Part shown: piece after piece, positions 22,011-32,260 of the stretch
Numbering within the stretch: position 1 is the stretch's first letter
Layout of the letters: every line of letters begins with the position of its first letter
From: Cryptomeria japonica
Lineage: Eukaryota > Streptophyta > Pinopsida > Cupressales > Cupressaceae
Assembly (NCBI RefSeq): GCF_030272615.1
Contig: NC_081412.1
Span: 686,892,583-686,956,582 of the forward strand
Direction: 5' to 3'
DNA: 64,000 bases
Program-made: the position numbers and the translations under genes
Notes under the pieces: model-generated
Seen by the model: the letters and a program-made list of their open reading frames with translations, nothing else
Databases searched by the model: none
What the model was told of the DNA's origin: nothing

Positions 22011-23060
22011 TGCTCTGTGTTGGTATAATTTTAAGCCCAAATTGAAGTGTTATACATGCATGTCAATTTAACCAATGTTAATTTCAAGCACCAACAGATG
22101 AAGTGTGGGATTGTACATGCATGTCCATTTTAACCATTGTTGATTTTAAGCACCAAAAGATGAAGTGTGAGATTATGAGTGCAATTGATCTAATACTAAT
22201 CTGATCCTTTCAGTAAATTTGCCACAGGATGCAAATAGATGATTAGTAGTAAAATCAAATCAATAGAAAACAGTGAATAAAAAATTGATAGAGACGAATG
22301 CATGATAATACCTGCTCGATTGTGTGACATTGATAGAGTCCATGCATGAACATAACATAGCGTATGCATAATTTTGATAGCTCAAATGCGTGACAATAAC
22401 AGATCAATTGTGGAATCCAAATAGGATGATTGCGTGATAGACAGGCAAATAAAATAAAAAAATAAAAAATTAATCAAAACCCGATCAGAAACCTGCAAAA
22501 CCAATTGTGAGGCCCTAGCTAAATCTCTCATCATCCATTCAATATTAATTAGATCATATTTAACTTGATATGAGAGAACTAATTTGTTATATCTATCAAA
22601 GGTTGGTTGATCTTCCCAATCTTGTATCTGCTTTTCTGCTTGGAGAACCCTTTGATAGCGTTTGGCATGTCTTCTTTGTTCCTTCTAGCACCTGAGATCC
22701 TGAATTGTACCTTTTGTGCCATAAACTCTTATAATTAAATCGTGCAAAATAATTTGTTTCTAGATTTACTCAATTTTAGACAGAATTAAACATATTAGAG
22801 AATAAAAAGGATATGAGAATAGAAACAATCAAACATCAATTTTCCCTACGAATGTGTGATCTGTAAAGGGCAATTGCGTGACCCTGAAGGGTTGAATGTG
22901 TAACATTGTCTATGTGATTGCATGATGATGTAAGCATGATTGCGTGATGGCAAATCTGTTCTTGAAATCCATGCAAAATCTATTAAAAAATAAAATAACA
23001 TAAATCCATATGACCTGCAAAAATTACACAGAAAATAGAGAAGGTAAATTAGTTGTTGTT
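22011..23060 (-). other. 5' leader of the Tat element
   Basis: About 1 kb between primer-binding site and gag. It contains a duplicated TTAACC(A)ATG / CACCAA.AGATGAAGTGTG block (22060-22115 and 22125-22165) and several GCGTGA(C/T) motifs (about 22390, 22430, 22885, 22948). No gene is assigned. Confidence 0.6.
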
Positions 23061-23076
23061 CACATTGGGTTCACCA
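23061..23076 (-). promoter_or_regulatory. Primer-binding site of the Tat element
   Basis: Three bases after the 5' LTR end the minus strand reads TGGTGAACCCAATGTG, starting with TGG (complement of tRNA CCA). It is not the initiator-Met site used by the other elements here. I cannot name the tRNA. Confidence 0.6.
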
Positions 23077-23079
23077 AAA

Positions 23080-24288
23080 TGTGTGCATGTAAAATTCATC
23101 TTATAAAATATCAATTAGAATCAAATGGAAATCACAAATCCCTATCTAATCAAAGAATTCTAACAAACAGACAATGAAATAACACAATCAAGCAAAATAG
23201 GAACTATAAATGAAATCAATTAAAGACTCCCTATTCTGTGATTGCGTATAACTTCCATTGCTCTTCTCTTCTCTGTGGTATGATGGCTCTCAGATATTGT
23301 GCTGGAAACCTGCAAGTGACACAAAGATTCAAAGTTCGTGATTGTTGAGAATGGAGATTGAATGCTCAATTTATAGATTTTTGGAGAAGATTGATTGAAA
23401 GGTAGAACAGATTGATCAAGAGGTGGAACTCAGGTGAGCTCACATGCTGATTGATAGTTGAATTAATGACTTGGAGGTGAAACAGAATAGATTGAATAGA
23501 TTAATTGAGTCAACTGATTGAGAAAAAGCTAACTGAAAGAAGAAAAAGAATGATTGGAGGAAATAAAGAAGATGAAAATAGAGACTGGAGAGATAAATGA
23601 TTTAATTAATTAATTGGCTGAATTAATTAATTTAGCATGTGCTTGCATTTAGACTTAGATTTTCAATTTAATCTTTGCATGAGATTTTAATTCAAATATT
23701 GAATTTATTTTAAATTCAATTTAGTATTTGAATATATTTAGAACTTGACTTTGATTTTCGAAATCCTGCACATGTATTTGAATTTAGAAAAAATTAGAAG
23801 AAATAAGAAATTAAATGAAATTAGAATTTGGGGATTTGGAAATGGAAGAACTAATTAGTTAATTAAATAATTTAAAGAAACTATTTAATTATGCTAGAAA
23901 TGGACTTTAATTAAATAATAAAGATTATTGAATTTAAAGGATAAAATCACAATTAATTAAATAATTAATATTTAATTAATATTTAGAAGAGAGCTGAATG
24001 ATTAGATGATTAGAGATAGAAATTGAGAATTAATTTATTTAAATAATAAAGATTATTTAAACTGGAGAATTAATCAGAATTAAATAATAAATATTTAATT
24101 AATATTTTGAAAATAGTTAAAATGATTTAAATGATGATAGAATAGAAAATAGAATAATTAGTAAGATGGTGAGGAAATATGAAATTAGAAGAAATAATTA
24201 ATTAAATTAAATAAATAATTAAAGAATTATTTAATCAATTAGAGGAATAATTAGTAAATGATCAATGAGACATTTTTAGGTGTCTACA
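23080..24288 (-). repeat. 5' LTR of the Tat element (1,209 bp)
   Basis: Starts TGTAGACACC at 24288 and ends CATGCACACA at 23080 on the minus strand. It is near-identical to 8263-9459; differences include small indels such as one near 23755. Confidence 0.95.
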
Positions 24289-24293
24289 TAGAT
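24289..24293. other. Target-site duplication, right copy (TAGAT)
   Basis: Directly follows the 5' LTR and matches 8258-8262. Confidence 0.93.
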
Positions 24294-25928
24294 GACAGAG
24301 AGTCTTCAGCCAAAATTTGAGCATCTTGTCCAAGGATGACAACACGATGTGGAGATGTCCACATGACACATTGTTGTCTCATATGGACTATAATAGAAAA
24401 TACTTAGGAAGTTACGAAGACCCAACTCTATGCCCCGACTAACCTAGGAATCCAAGAAGTCATAAATGCAATAACAAAAACAAGAGAATAGATCTAGATA
24501 AGTATAAATGAGATAGATAAATATAAGCAAGCCTATATGCATTCGATTGCTTCCAATAAACCTGTACATAAAAAAATAAAAAAATAAAAAGAGGAAAAAT
24601 GTTTGGGGCTATTTGGAGACTTGCCTCAATCAAGTCCCTGCTTTGATTTTTCCACCTCCATGGTAGCCAAATAGATAGATCAAAAGACAAAAAGATATAA
24701 TGATATATTATTTAACAGACAAAGGATGTCATACAGAAGACAAATGAAAGATATTAACAGCAAGGCTTTGGGAATCCAAGAGACTTGCAAAGACTATTGT
24801 AACAGGTTGTAGAGATTTGTACAAGCTATATAGAGAGAGGGAGAGAGAGAGAGAGCTATAAGTTTCTAGATAACTTTCAAGAGATTTCTTGAGAGGAGTC
24901 AACATATATTGTGTATGAAATATATGGAATCAAAAGAGAGGAGATGAGGGAAAAGAGGGGTTGTCAAGATATTACAAGTCATTTTGGGCAGATTCCATTG
25001 ACTTGGGTAGGTGACAAATGGAAAAATTCTCAAAAATAACATTTCAAAGTTAAAATATCACAACACACTAGCATGACACATAGATGTCTACACAAGGCAC
25101 TAGTGTCCAAATAATTCATGCTATAAAATGGTGGGAGATGATAGAAACACATGATTAATGCAAAAATGAAACATGAATGTAGTAGCAAAAAGGTATCCTA
25201 AGCATCTTGAGAGGAAAAATGCTTATGCAAGGGCCAAACTAATCCTTCTTGTTGGTTAACAAATTTGTCCTTTGATGAAAATGAAATAATCACAACTCTA
25301 TATCCCTTTTAAAGAACAAAACAGTAACCAAACAATTGGGTAAACTTATGAAAGTTTCCCTCTGAATTTTCTTAGGTACAGCTCCCTCTTAGATTTTCAC
25401 TGAATGAAAACAAGAAAATAAACCATGCATATATTTTTAACCCAAAAAGTACCAAAGGCATTTTACATTTACACATCCTCGCAACCTTTCATTCAAAAGA
25501 AACTTTCAAACTAAATTTCTTATCAAATGCATAACATTTCTTAAAGAAACAAGAGACTATTTCAATAGAAATGAACTCCAACAGAAATTCAATTTCATTC
25601 ATCAAACACACATATTTGAAACTCCAAAATATTCACTTTCATTTATTCATTGATAAATGAGTGTTTTCCCTTCAAATTATTATGTAACTGTCAAAATAAA
25701 GTATATCAAGTCTGAAAGCCAAAAATTCTCGGACCTTCACATGGTATATTTAAAATATATATATAGCCACAGATCGACTAACTGTAGTTTAGGGAAACAC
25801 AGAGTCACATAACTCTACCCCAAAGTCAAGATTTAGTTTTGAAATATAACCAGAAAACTAATTTCTAAAAACTATCCTAAAATTCATCAACAAATAAATT
25901 TAAAGGGCCTGCACAACTGAGATTGAAG
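24294..25928. other. Unassigned flank right of the Tat element
   Basis: No coding signal or recognised repeat family. It includes a short (GA)n tract at about 24836-24857 and a TA-rich stretch near 25755. It should be the continuation of the locus into which the Tat element inserted. Confidence 0.6.
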
Positions 25929-28848
25929 CTATGGAGTGGGATCCTCGAGCTGATTCTGTACTGCAATGGTGACACGTTTCCAATCTAGATGAGCAGCTGA
26001 AAAACTATGTATAACAATATAGTTTGGGAATTTGATATGAGTGATCCTTTGTCGCCACACTTCCTTGTCTTGTAGGACTTGGGCCACAGTTGAATAGAAA
26101 TAGTAGGGACTCAATTTTTGCCATAGTTGAGAAATATTTTGTCGTTAGAGTTTTTGCTTCTCTAACATAATAAATTTTTCCCTTGAAGGATTGGCTGATA
26201 ACTTCCAGACTCTCTATTATTTTCCCATCCTCCTTCATAAATTTGATTCCTATGCATTTCAAGTCATTTTGCATCGATAAAACAAGTTGAGCTAACTTGT
26301 TCCACAATTTGGCGGACTCTTCACATCCCTGCTTCACAATAGAGTTACGCCACTCAATTATTTTCTTGCACACGTAGAGAACATTATCATCCAAGCCCTG
26401 CATAGCTTTTTCTGATAAAAACTTCATAATGCCATAATTTTGCTCATCATTCATTTGAGCCACCACAACTATCCATTGTGTTTCCTCCTTTTTGTAGTTA
26501 GTAATTTATATTTCCAACTCTCTCATTACTGTTATGGCATTTTCATATACTTTGCTTAGGTTCTTGAAGTACTTTATACCAGATTGAGTAATCCCATCCA
26601 ACCATTCCAGAAAGACTTCTTTCACCATCTTTCTCTTTTGAATTTGACCCAAGAACTTCTGATTAGCAGGTGACGTAGGGTCAAATAATGTGGGTAGCTA
26701 TGAAATCGGCTGGGGATTGGGATTGTGAATAGAATATATATACTTAGACATGTGCCTCAGTGTTTCCTTGAGATCCTATTTATCCTTTTTGTCCTTCCAT
26801 GTCCTGCTTATTATTCTTTTTATAGAAGCTTCCAAATGGTGCACATCAGCTACCTGTGATCCAGCACCTAAATTAATCTTTTCAATGGTGAAATCCTTTG
26901 CTAAAGGATTTTCTACCTCTTTATTTGAAACGGGACGAGCTATTTTAGTAGTCTAATTGTCAGTATCTTGGTCAAAATCTATTTTTGAAACTATTTTAAG
27001 ATTTTTGGACTTTGGAGTCCTTCCCAAACATTTACTGACCATATCCTCAATGGGAACTAAAGCACGAACCACATTTCTCTTTTTGTTACTGAGAGCAGTT
27101 TTTTAACCAATGAGGAGCACTAGAACCTGCATCCTTCTTTGTTTGGGATTGTTCAGCACCAATATTTGCTAAGATCAATGAACCTCCAATATCTACTTCT
27201 TTTTCTTCAAGCTTCTCAGTATCACCAACTTCCATGGTGGACATCTCAATGATGTTCTTTGTCATTATATTACTGACCTCTTGGGACATTTCTAAATCAA
27301 CCACTACTGTATTTTTAGGCAGCTTTTTGTTCTTGTTTTTGGTTCTTGATTTGGTGATATGGGTTGGAAGTTAGCTTACAATGGATTTCTTCAAACCTCT
27401 GTAGTATCTACCTCAACTTTAACTTCGATCCCACATGCAACACAAGTTTTAATGGATTTATTAGACAAACATTTTGAACTGGAACATGAGAATATCTGAT
27501 TATTAGCTTTCCAAGTCTTTGTTTCTATAACCACTGCTCAGTCCTACAAATAATAGGGAATGTTCTCATTTGAATTTTATCCTTCTCTTTCTTTTCCCAT
27601 TCTATTTCTGGAATTGGGGAACCCAGTACTTTCTCAACATACTGTAGATCAATCAAATCCTTGCCATTATCTACAACCCCTGATACATTCATTGTGAGCT
27701 GAAAGCTATTGATCTGATCTATCATGAACCTAGAAAATGTTCTCCTCCTTACTTCAAATTCATCACTGCAATCCTCCCAGAAGTCTTCAAGTTGTGGGAT
27801 GTGAGAAAAACTTTCTTTGAGAGCTAGATGTGCTTGAGCATAACCTTTGCTGTCAAAATTAGGTCGAGTTGTATAATACTGAAGATTAATCTTTTCTAAG
27901 TCAACCTATAGGTTCAACACATCAGAAACAGTTCTGCAAATATAATAACCCAGTTCAACTGGGAAAGAAGCACCCGAATCTTTCCTAGCTAGTGTCCTCT
28001 TATCAATGTGAACAAGTTGCCTACAAATTTCAATCAACACGAAGTGGTCAAGGGAAAACCTCATTAATTTAAATGGTTCTCCTTCAAACCTTCCAACTCT
28101 GATGTAAGTGAATCGAGGGTATTGAATAAAATAACTCCCATGTGTGCTCATTAGTTGCATAGCTTCATCAGATAGTCTTTTTTCTACATTCCCTTGAAGT
28201 TCATAGATTAATCTCCTTGCAAACACATCATGAACCCTCCAAAAATTCTCATGGCACTTTTGCAGCTGAAGATGTGGATGATAATCATAAATCTTCATCC
28301 CATCGACCCATTCCTCATGATACAAACCGGGCCAAGGCCTGACACATGCCAAATAATAGAGCAAATATGAAGACATATAGAAGTTTTTACTCCTAAGGCA
28401 GTTACTTAGTCCTTCATGTAACCTTTCAGCAATTAGCTCTACCCAATTTATATAGCGCTTCTCATCTAATATGACCTAAATAAAAAAGTACATCCAGTCT
28501 TCCCAATAGAATGCATGTTGGCTCCCTTTCGCATTGTGCAACAAAATGAAATTGTCCCTTACCTCCATGATCAAGTGCTCTCTGATTAAGGGCTTGGGTA
28601 AGCTAGAACCGCCTTTCTAAAATTTCAAGAGCCAATTCATGGCACTGTATAGCAGGAGGAAAAATAGTAGCTTCTATTAGCCCACTATCCACAATCTTTT
28701 CCATCATGGGTGAACCAGAGGGATTCTTAGCTCTTTCTAAGAATTCATTCAAATTAGCATGAGCTAAGGATGTGTCCCCAAATTTTGGGACAGAGCAACT
28801 GAGACTTGGTTCTGGCCCTAACTTTGGTTGAGCGAGCTTCATTTTCAA
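25929..28848 (-). pseudogene. Unrecognised large coding region, decayed
   Basis: I do not recognise this family. On the minus strand a protein of roughly 900-950 residues can be followed through several frame changes. It begins with ATG at 28848 (MKMKLAQPKLGPEP...). A well-ordered block follows with HAFYWEDWMYF (about 28530), YLLYYLACVRPWPGLYHEEW (28370-28310) and YFIQYPRFTYIRVGRFEG (28140-28080). Next are an acidic Lys/Glu-rich middle (27600-27100) and a helical C-terminal part (26466-26005) with WRNSIVKQGCEESAKLWNKL. Stops include 28603 and 28478. No signal peptide, zinc knuckle, RT or transposase motif is visible. It may be a mobile-element-borne ORF or an old host gene. Its first about 165 bp and upstream region are duplicated at 37487-38594. 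Confidence 0.5.
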
Positions 28849-29798
28849 ATTTTATCCAAATTCAGCACACTAACACAAACTACAATGACACACCCACTAC
28901 ATCTACTACAACAAAAATAAACCAATCTCTTCTTTAAGGCACGAAAATGACAGAGACGATGAAATTTTTTAACTCGCCTTTCATGCAATTAAGTGTTTGC
29001 TAATCCTAAGAAGTGAGAAAATTACCTCCAATGCCAAACTCTCACCTCCCTTAATTAAGCTTCTCTGTGAAGATACAAATCTTTTTGAGGTCGATATAAA
29101 TGGCTTAAAACTCAGTTTCATGATTACCACATCTTATTCTTTCGTGTCGAGTTACTTCTAAAGTGACACTTCTGACACATGCTTTTATTACAAATTACTT
29201 TGCGTGATCTCTCATCAAGAAAATGATTGCCTCCTTAAGTGGAAATTCCTTAAAATAAATCATCGAGATTCCTAGAATATCCACTTCCATGCTGGTCATT
29301 TCCCTCATTTGGCCTCCTACTTTTACGATGTTTCCATTTTGAATGTTGAACTACTGAACCATTGAACCATTGAACTCTTCAACCAACGAAGGTTCAAAGG
29401 TTCTTGTTCATTCTTTGCACGGACATTTCTGCACAAGTTAGACTTGTCACAACTAAGACAGCATACACACAAAGACTCAATGAACCAATGAACTCTTGAA
29501 CTAAACTCCAGGTTCAAAGACGCGAACACTTATACATAAAGATGCATTGACCGAGACAAACTTAAGAAGAAAGATGACAACTTAAGAGAATTAATTATGT
29601 TGAATTAAACACACATTATCTCGGCACAAGTATACCAACGTAATAAAAATCAATGAGTGTGAAAAAAGGGGGTAACAATACTCAAATGCAAGGAATGGAC
29701 ACTAAAGTGTATAAAAAAATGTAGGTTAAATTGCAAAGAGTGTGCAGCTTTTGACTCTACACTTCTTTCTTTAATTCTTCTTTGTTTCTTTAGTGCTA
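28683..29798. repeat. 1.1 kb direct repeat, left copy
   Basis: Near-identical to 37487-38594 across its whole length, with scattered substitutions and one roughly 12-bp difference near 29350. It covers the start of the unrecognised minus-strand ORF and about 950 bp upstream of it. The two copies flank a 7.7 kb block of copia pieces. Confidence 0.95.
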
Positions 29799-30360
29799 AA
29801 TGCCTCTGTCATAGCATTTATCCAATCTTCTTACTTTAATTCTTCTTTGTTTCTCTTTTGTCATAGCATTTATCCAATCTTCACTGTTAAATGCCTCTTT
29901 CACTATTCTCGGTTCAAATTCAGATATCAAACATGTGTTCTGTCTCAGTTTGTTCCTTGTCATCACTTGATCATCCTTATCTCCTATAATCTGACTTGGT
30001 GCATGATGTCTTCTGACATACTTGGCTAATACAGGCTTGGTAGGCTCTGTATGATCTTCTTCATCACTCAGTAACTAGATATTCTCTTCATTTTCTTCAA
30101 CAGTTTTCTCGGTAGGACTTGTCGGTTGAACATAGACAAATTCATCATAATCTTCTGGTTCTTTGGAATTTCCTTCATCATTTCTTTCTGCAAATTCATC
30201 AATTTTCACATTTGCACTTTCTACTATTTTGTTAGATGATTTGATCAGACATTTAAATGCTTTGCTTCTAGAAGAATAACCTAGAAATGTTTCTTCTTCA
30301 CTTTTCTGATCAAACTTGCCATTTTTATCATCTTTGTGTACATAGCTGATAACTTTATAA
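29799..30360 (-). pseudogene. Copia pol fragment with filler DNA at its edge
   Basis: The minus strand encodes the post-integrase segment (ETFLGYSSRSKAFKC, about 30300-30250), an acidic linker, and the start of the RT domain (NTCLISEFEPRIVKEAF, then NSEDWINAM, to about 29860). It is homologous to, but clearly diverged from, the adjacent copia element. It ends abruptly in a scrambled junction (29768-29900). The other end abuts the LTR at 30361. Confidence 0.8.
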
Positions 30361-31966
30361 TGAACCACTAGTACCAAACTGGTACTGAGAGGGTGGGGTG
30401 AATCAATACAAACACAAATACAGTCCAAAAGTGGTTTGATACCAAACACTCACAATGACTGATAAACAGAGATACCGGTAAAACAGAGTGCAACTGATAG
30501 CATCCAGAATAACTCAATCAGTCATGAACCAGTCACTTACTAAGCTTTTCTCTTAGCTCAATACCACATTATCATAATATTCTCATGCATGAACTAGTAG
30601 ACCTAACCATCAAATCTTCACAACAGTGAGTTCAATATGTTTTATAGACAGGTATAAAACATAGAAACTTCATGTGCACTACAGATAAAACAAAGCATCA
30701 CAAGACAAAAGCATTTCACATGACACACATATTTTTCACGTGGAAACCCAACTGGGAAAAACCACGGTGGGGATGAATACCCACAAGCTGCTTTTTGAAC
30801 TCATTAGAAGTCCGCTCTGTTAGGAGCCTTTTCCGATTAAGAACATTACAATAGGTTCTAGTAGGAACCGATCCTGTTAGGGATCACCCGGTTAAGGGAT
30901 ACCCAGTTAAGGGTTAAACCTGGTAGGGTCACCTTGTTAGAGGATTTTAAGAACTCAATAGTTGAAAGGATCTCCTAAGCTTCTCTAGCTTCTCAGAACT
31001 CATTAGCTTCAAGTTACCCGGTTAAGGGATTTACAGCAAGCCGGTTAAGACCACCCGATTTAAGGGATTTTGAATCAAGCCAGTTAAGGCTACCCTATTA
31101 GGGGATTTTGCAACTATTGAAGTGGTTAGAGATCAACGGGTATTACAATGATCTATTAATAGTACTTAATACTAATATAGATCCATTTAGGCTCCTCTTT
31201 TCCTTCTGCATATACACTTTGTAGGTCTCTCTTTTCTCCTATGGTCTGGCAAGAATCTTGTATCACTTTCGTTGGATACACACTTACAACTTTTTGCCAA
31301 CAACTTTAGACAGAAACCTAACATTGACCTTATAGGGAACATACAGGTCGGTAGCAAAAACCCTAAACCCTAAACCTGTTAGGTTGAGCAATTCAAACGG
31401 TTCGATCTTGACCGTTGAAACATACTGCATTGAATGCACCAATCTTGAGTCGATCTCAAGACATTCTCCATCGTCCATTATCCACCATTTTCATGGCGGC
31501 TGATAACCCATCACGCGTTATCACTATTTGACAGACTTCGCACATTCTCGAGGTCGATAGGAATAGTCTTCTTCATGTAAGATCCTTCACGTGCACAGAG
31601 GTTACATGGCAACATGATCCATCCTCCCTCATACTACTAACTCATCACACAAAGATCACCGATTGAGTCACACAGACTTGAGATACTCCAACTGGAAACC
31701 CTGAAGTGGAAGCTACCTTACCAATCGGTAGTCATATAGTGCTTCCATGTGTCGGTTCCCATAACTGCATGCCGGTTCACTTTGAACAAATGTGCCGCTT
31801 CACTTTGGCATATACCGGTTCACACATATGCCGGTATCTCTTTCTTCACTTATCTCATGTGTCGGTTCACACTATGTCTCATATTGACATCAATGACAAC
31901 ATACAATATCATTATGTCTTCATTCCAGTTTACATAAGGCTCATGCTAGTTCTCATAATGCCAACA
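30361..31966 (-). repeat. 3' LTR of the minus-strand copia element, about 1.6 kb
   Basis: Begins TGTTGGCATTATG at 31966 after a polypurine tract and ends GTGGTTCA at 30361. It shares the family layout with 2468-3889: seven CGG-core motifs at 31726, 31753, 31773, 31796, 31816, 31832 and 31863, a ladder of GGTTAAGGG/CTTGTTAGAGG units (30830-31110), a U5 stem-loop (30739-30766) and the C-rich end (about 30395). Confidence 0.85.
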
Positions 31967-32125
31967 TTCTCCCCCTTTGGCATTGATGGCAATATACAAA
32001 AGATATCTTCTTTGCTTTACATCTTCTCCCCATTTGCTGCAGAGGTCTTTTCACTTCACTTCTTCTCCCCATTTGCTGTAGATATCTTTGCACTTCACTT
32101 CTTCTCCCCCTTTGACAACAATGCC
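31967..32125 (-). promoter_or_regulatory. Array of polypurine tracts
   Basis: On the minus strand the tract CCAAAGGGGGAGAAT abuts the LTR at 31967. Further copies sit at about 32022-32032, 32061-32071 and 32100-32112 inside two tandem units of about 39 bp (CTTCACTTCTTCTCCCCATT on the plus strand). Confidence 0.8.
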
Positions 32126-32260
32126 AAAGTGGAGGTACAATCACCATTGTTTCCTTATGCTGCTCCCCCTGAGGAGTAGCATCCTTAAACACACCAATCA
32201 ACCAAAGATTTGTCTATCTAGTACCTAACTGATGTGGAACAACCACTTTTAGTTCACCTC

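Larger units (their letters stand above)
8263..24288 (-). mobile_element. Full-length Tat-lineage Ty3/gypsy retrotransposon, 16.0 kb
   Basis: A complete element read on the minus strand: 5' LTR 23080-24288, primer-binding site, leader, gag-pro-pol (about 22010 to 14830), a 5.4 kb 3' region with an antisense PMD gene, polypurine tract, 3' LTR 8263-9459. A second RNase H-like domain between RNase H and integrase marks the Tat lineage (Ogre/Retand-like), as does the large non-coding 3' region. The TAGAT duplication shows it inserted in one piece. All its reading frames are now broken. Confidence 0.93.
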
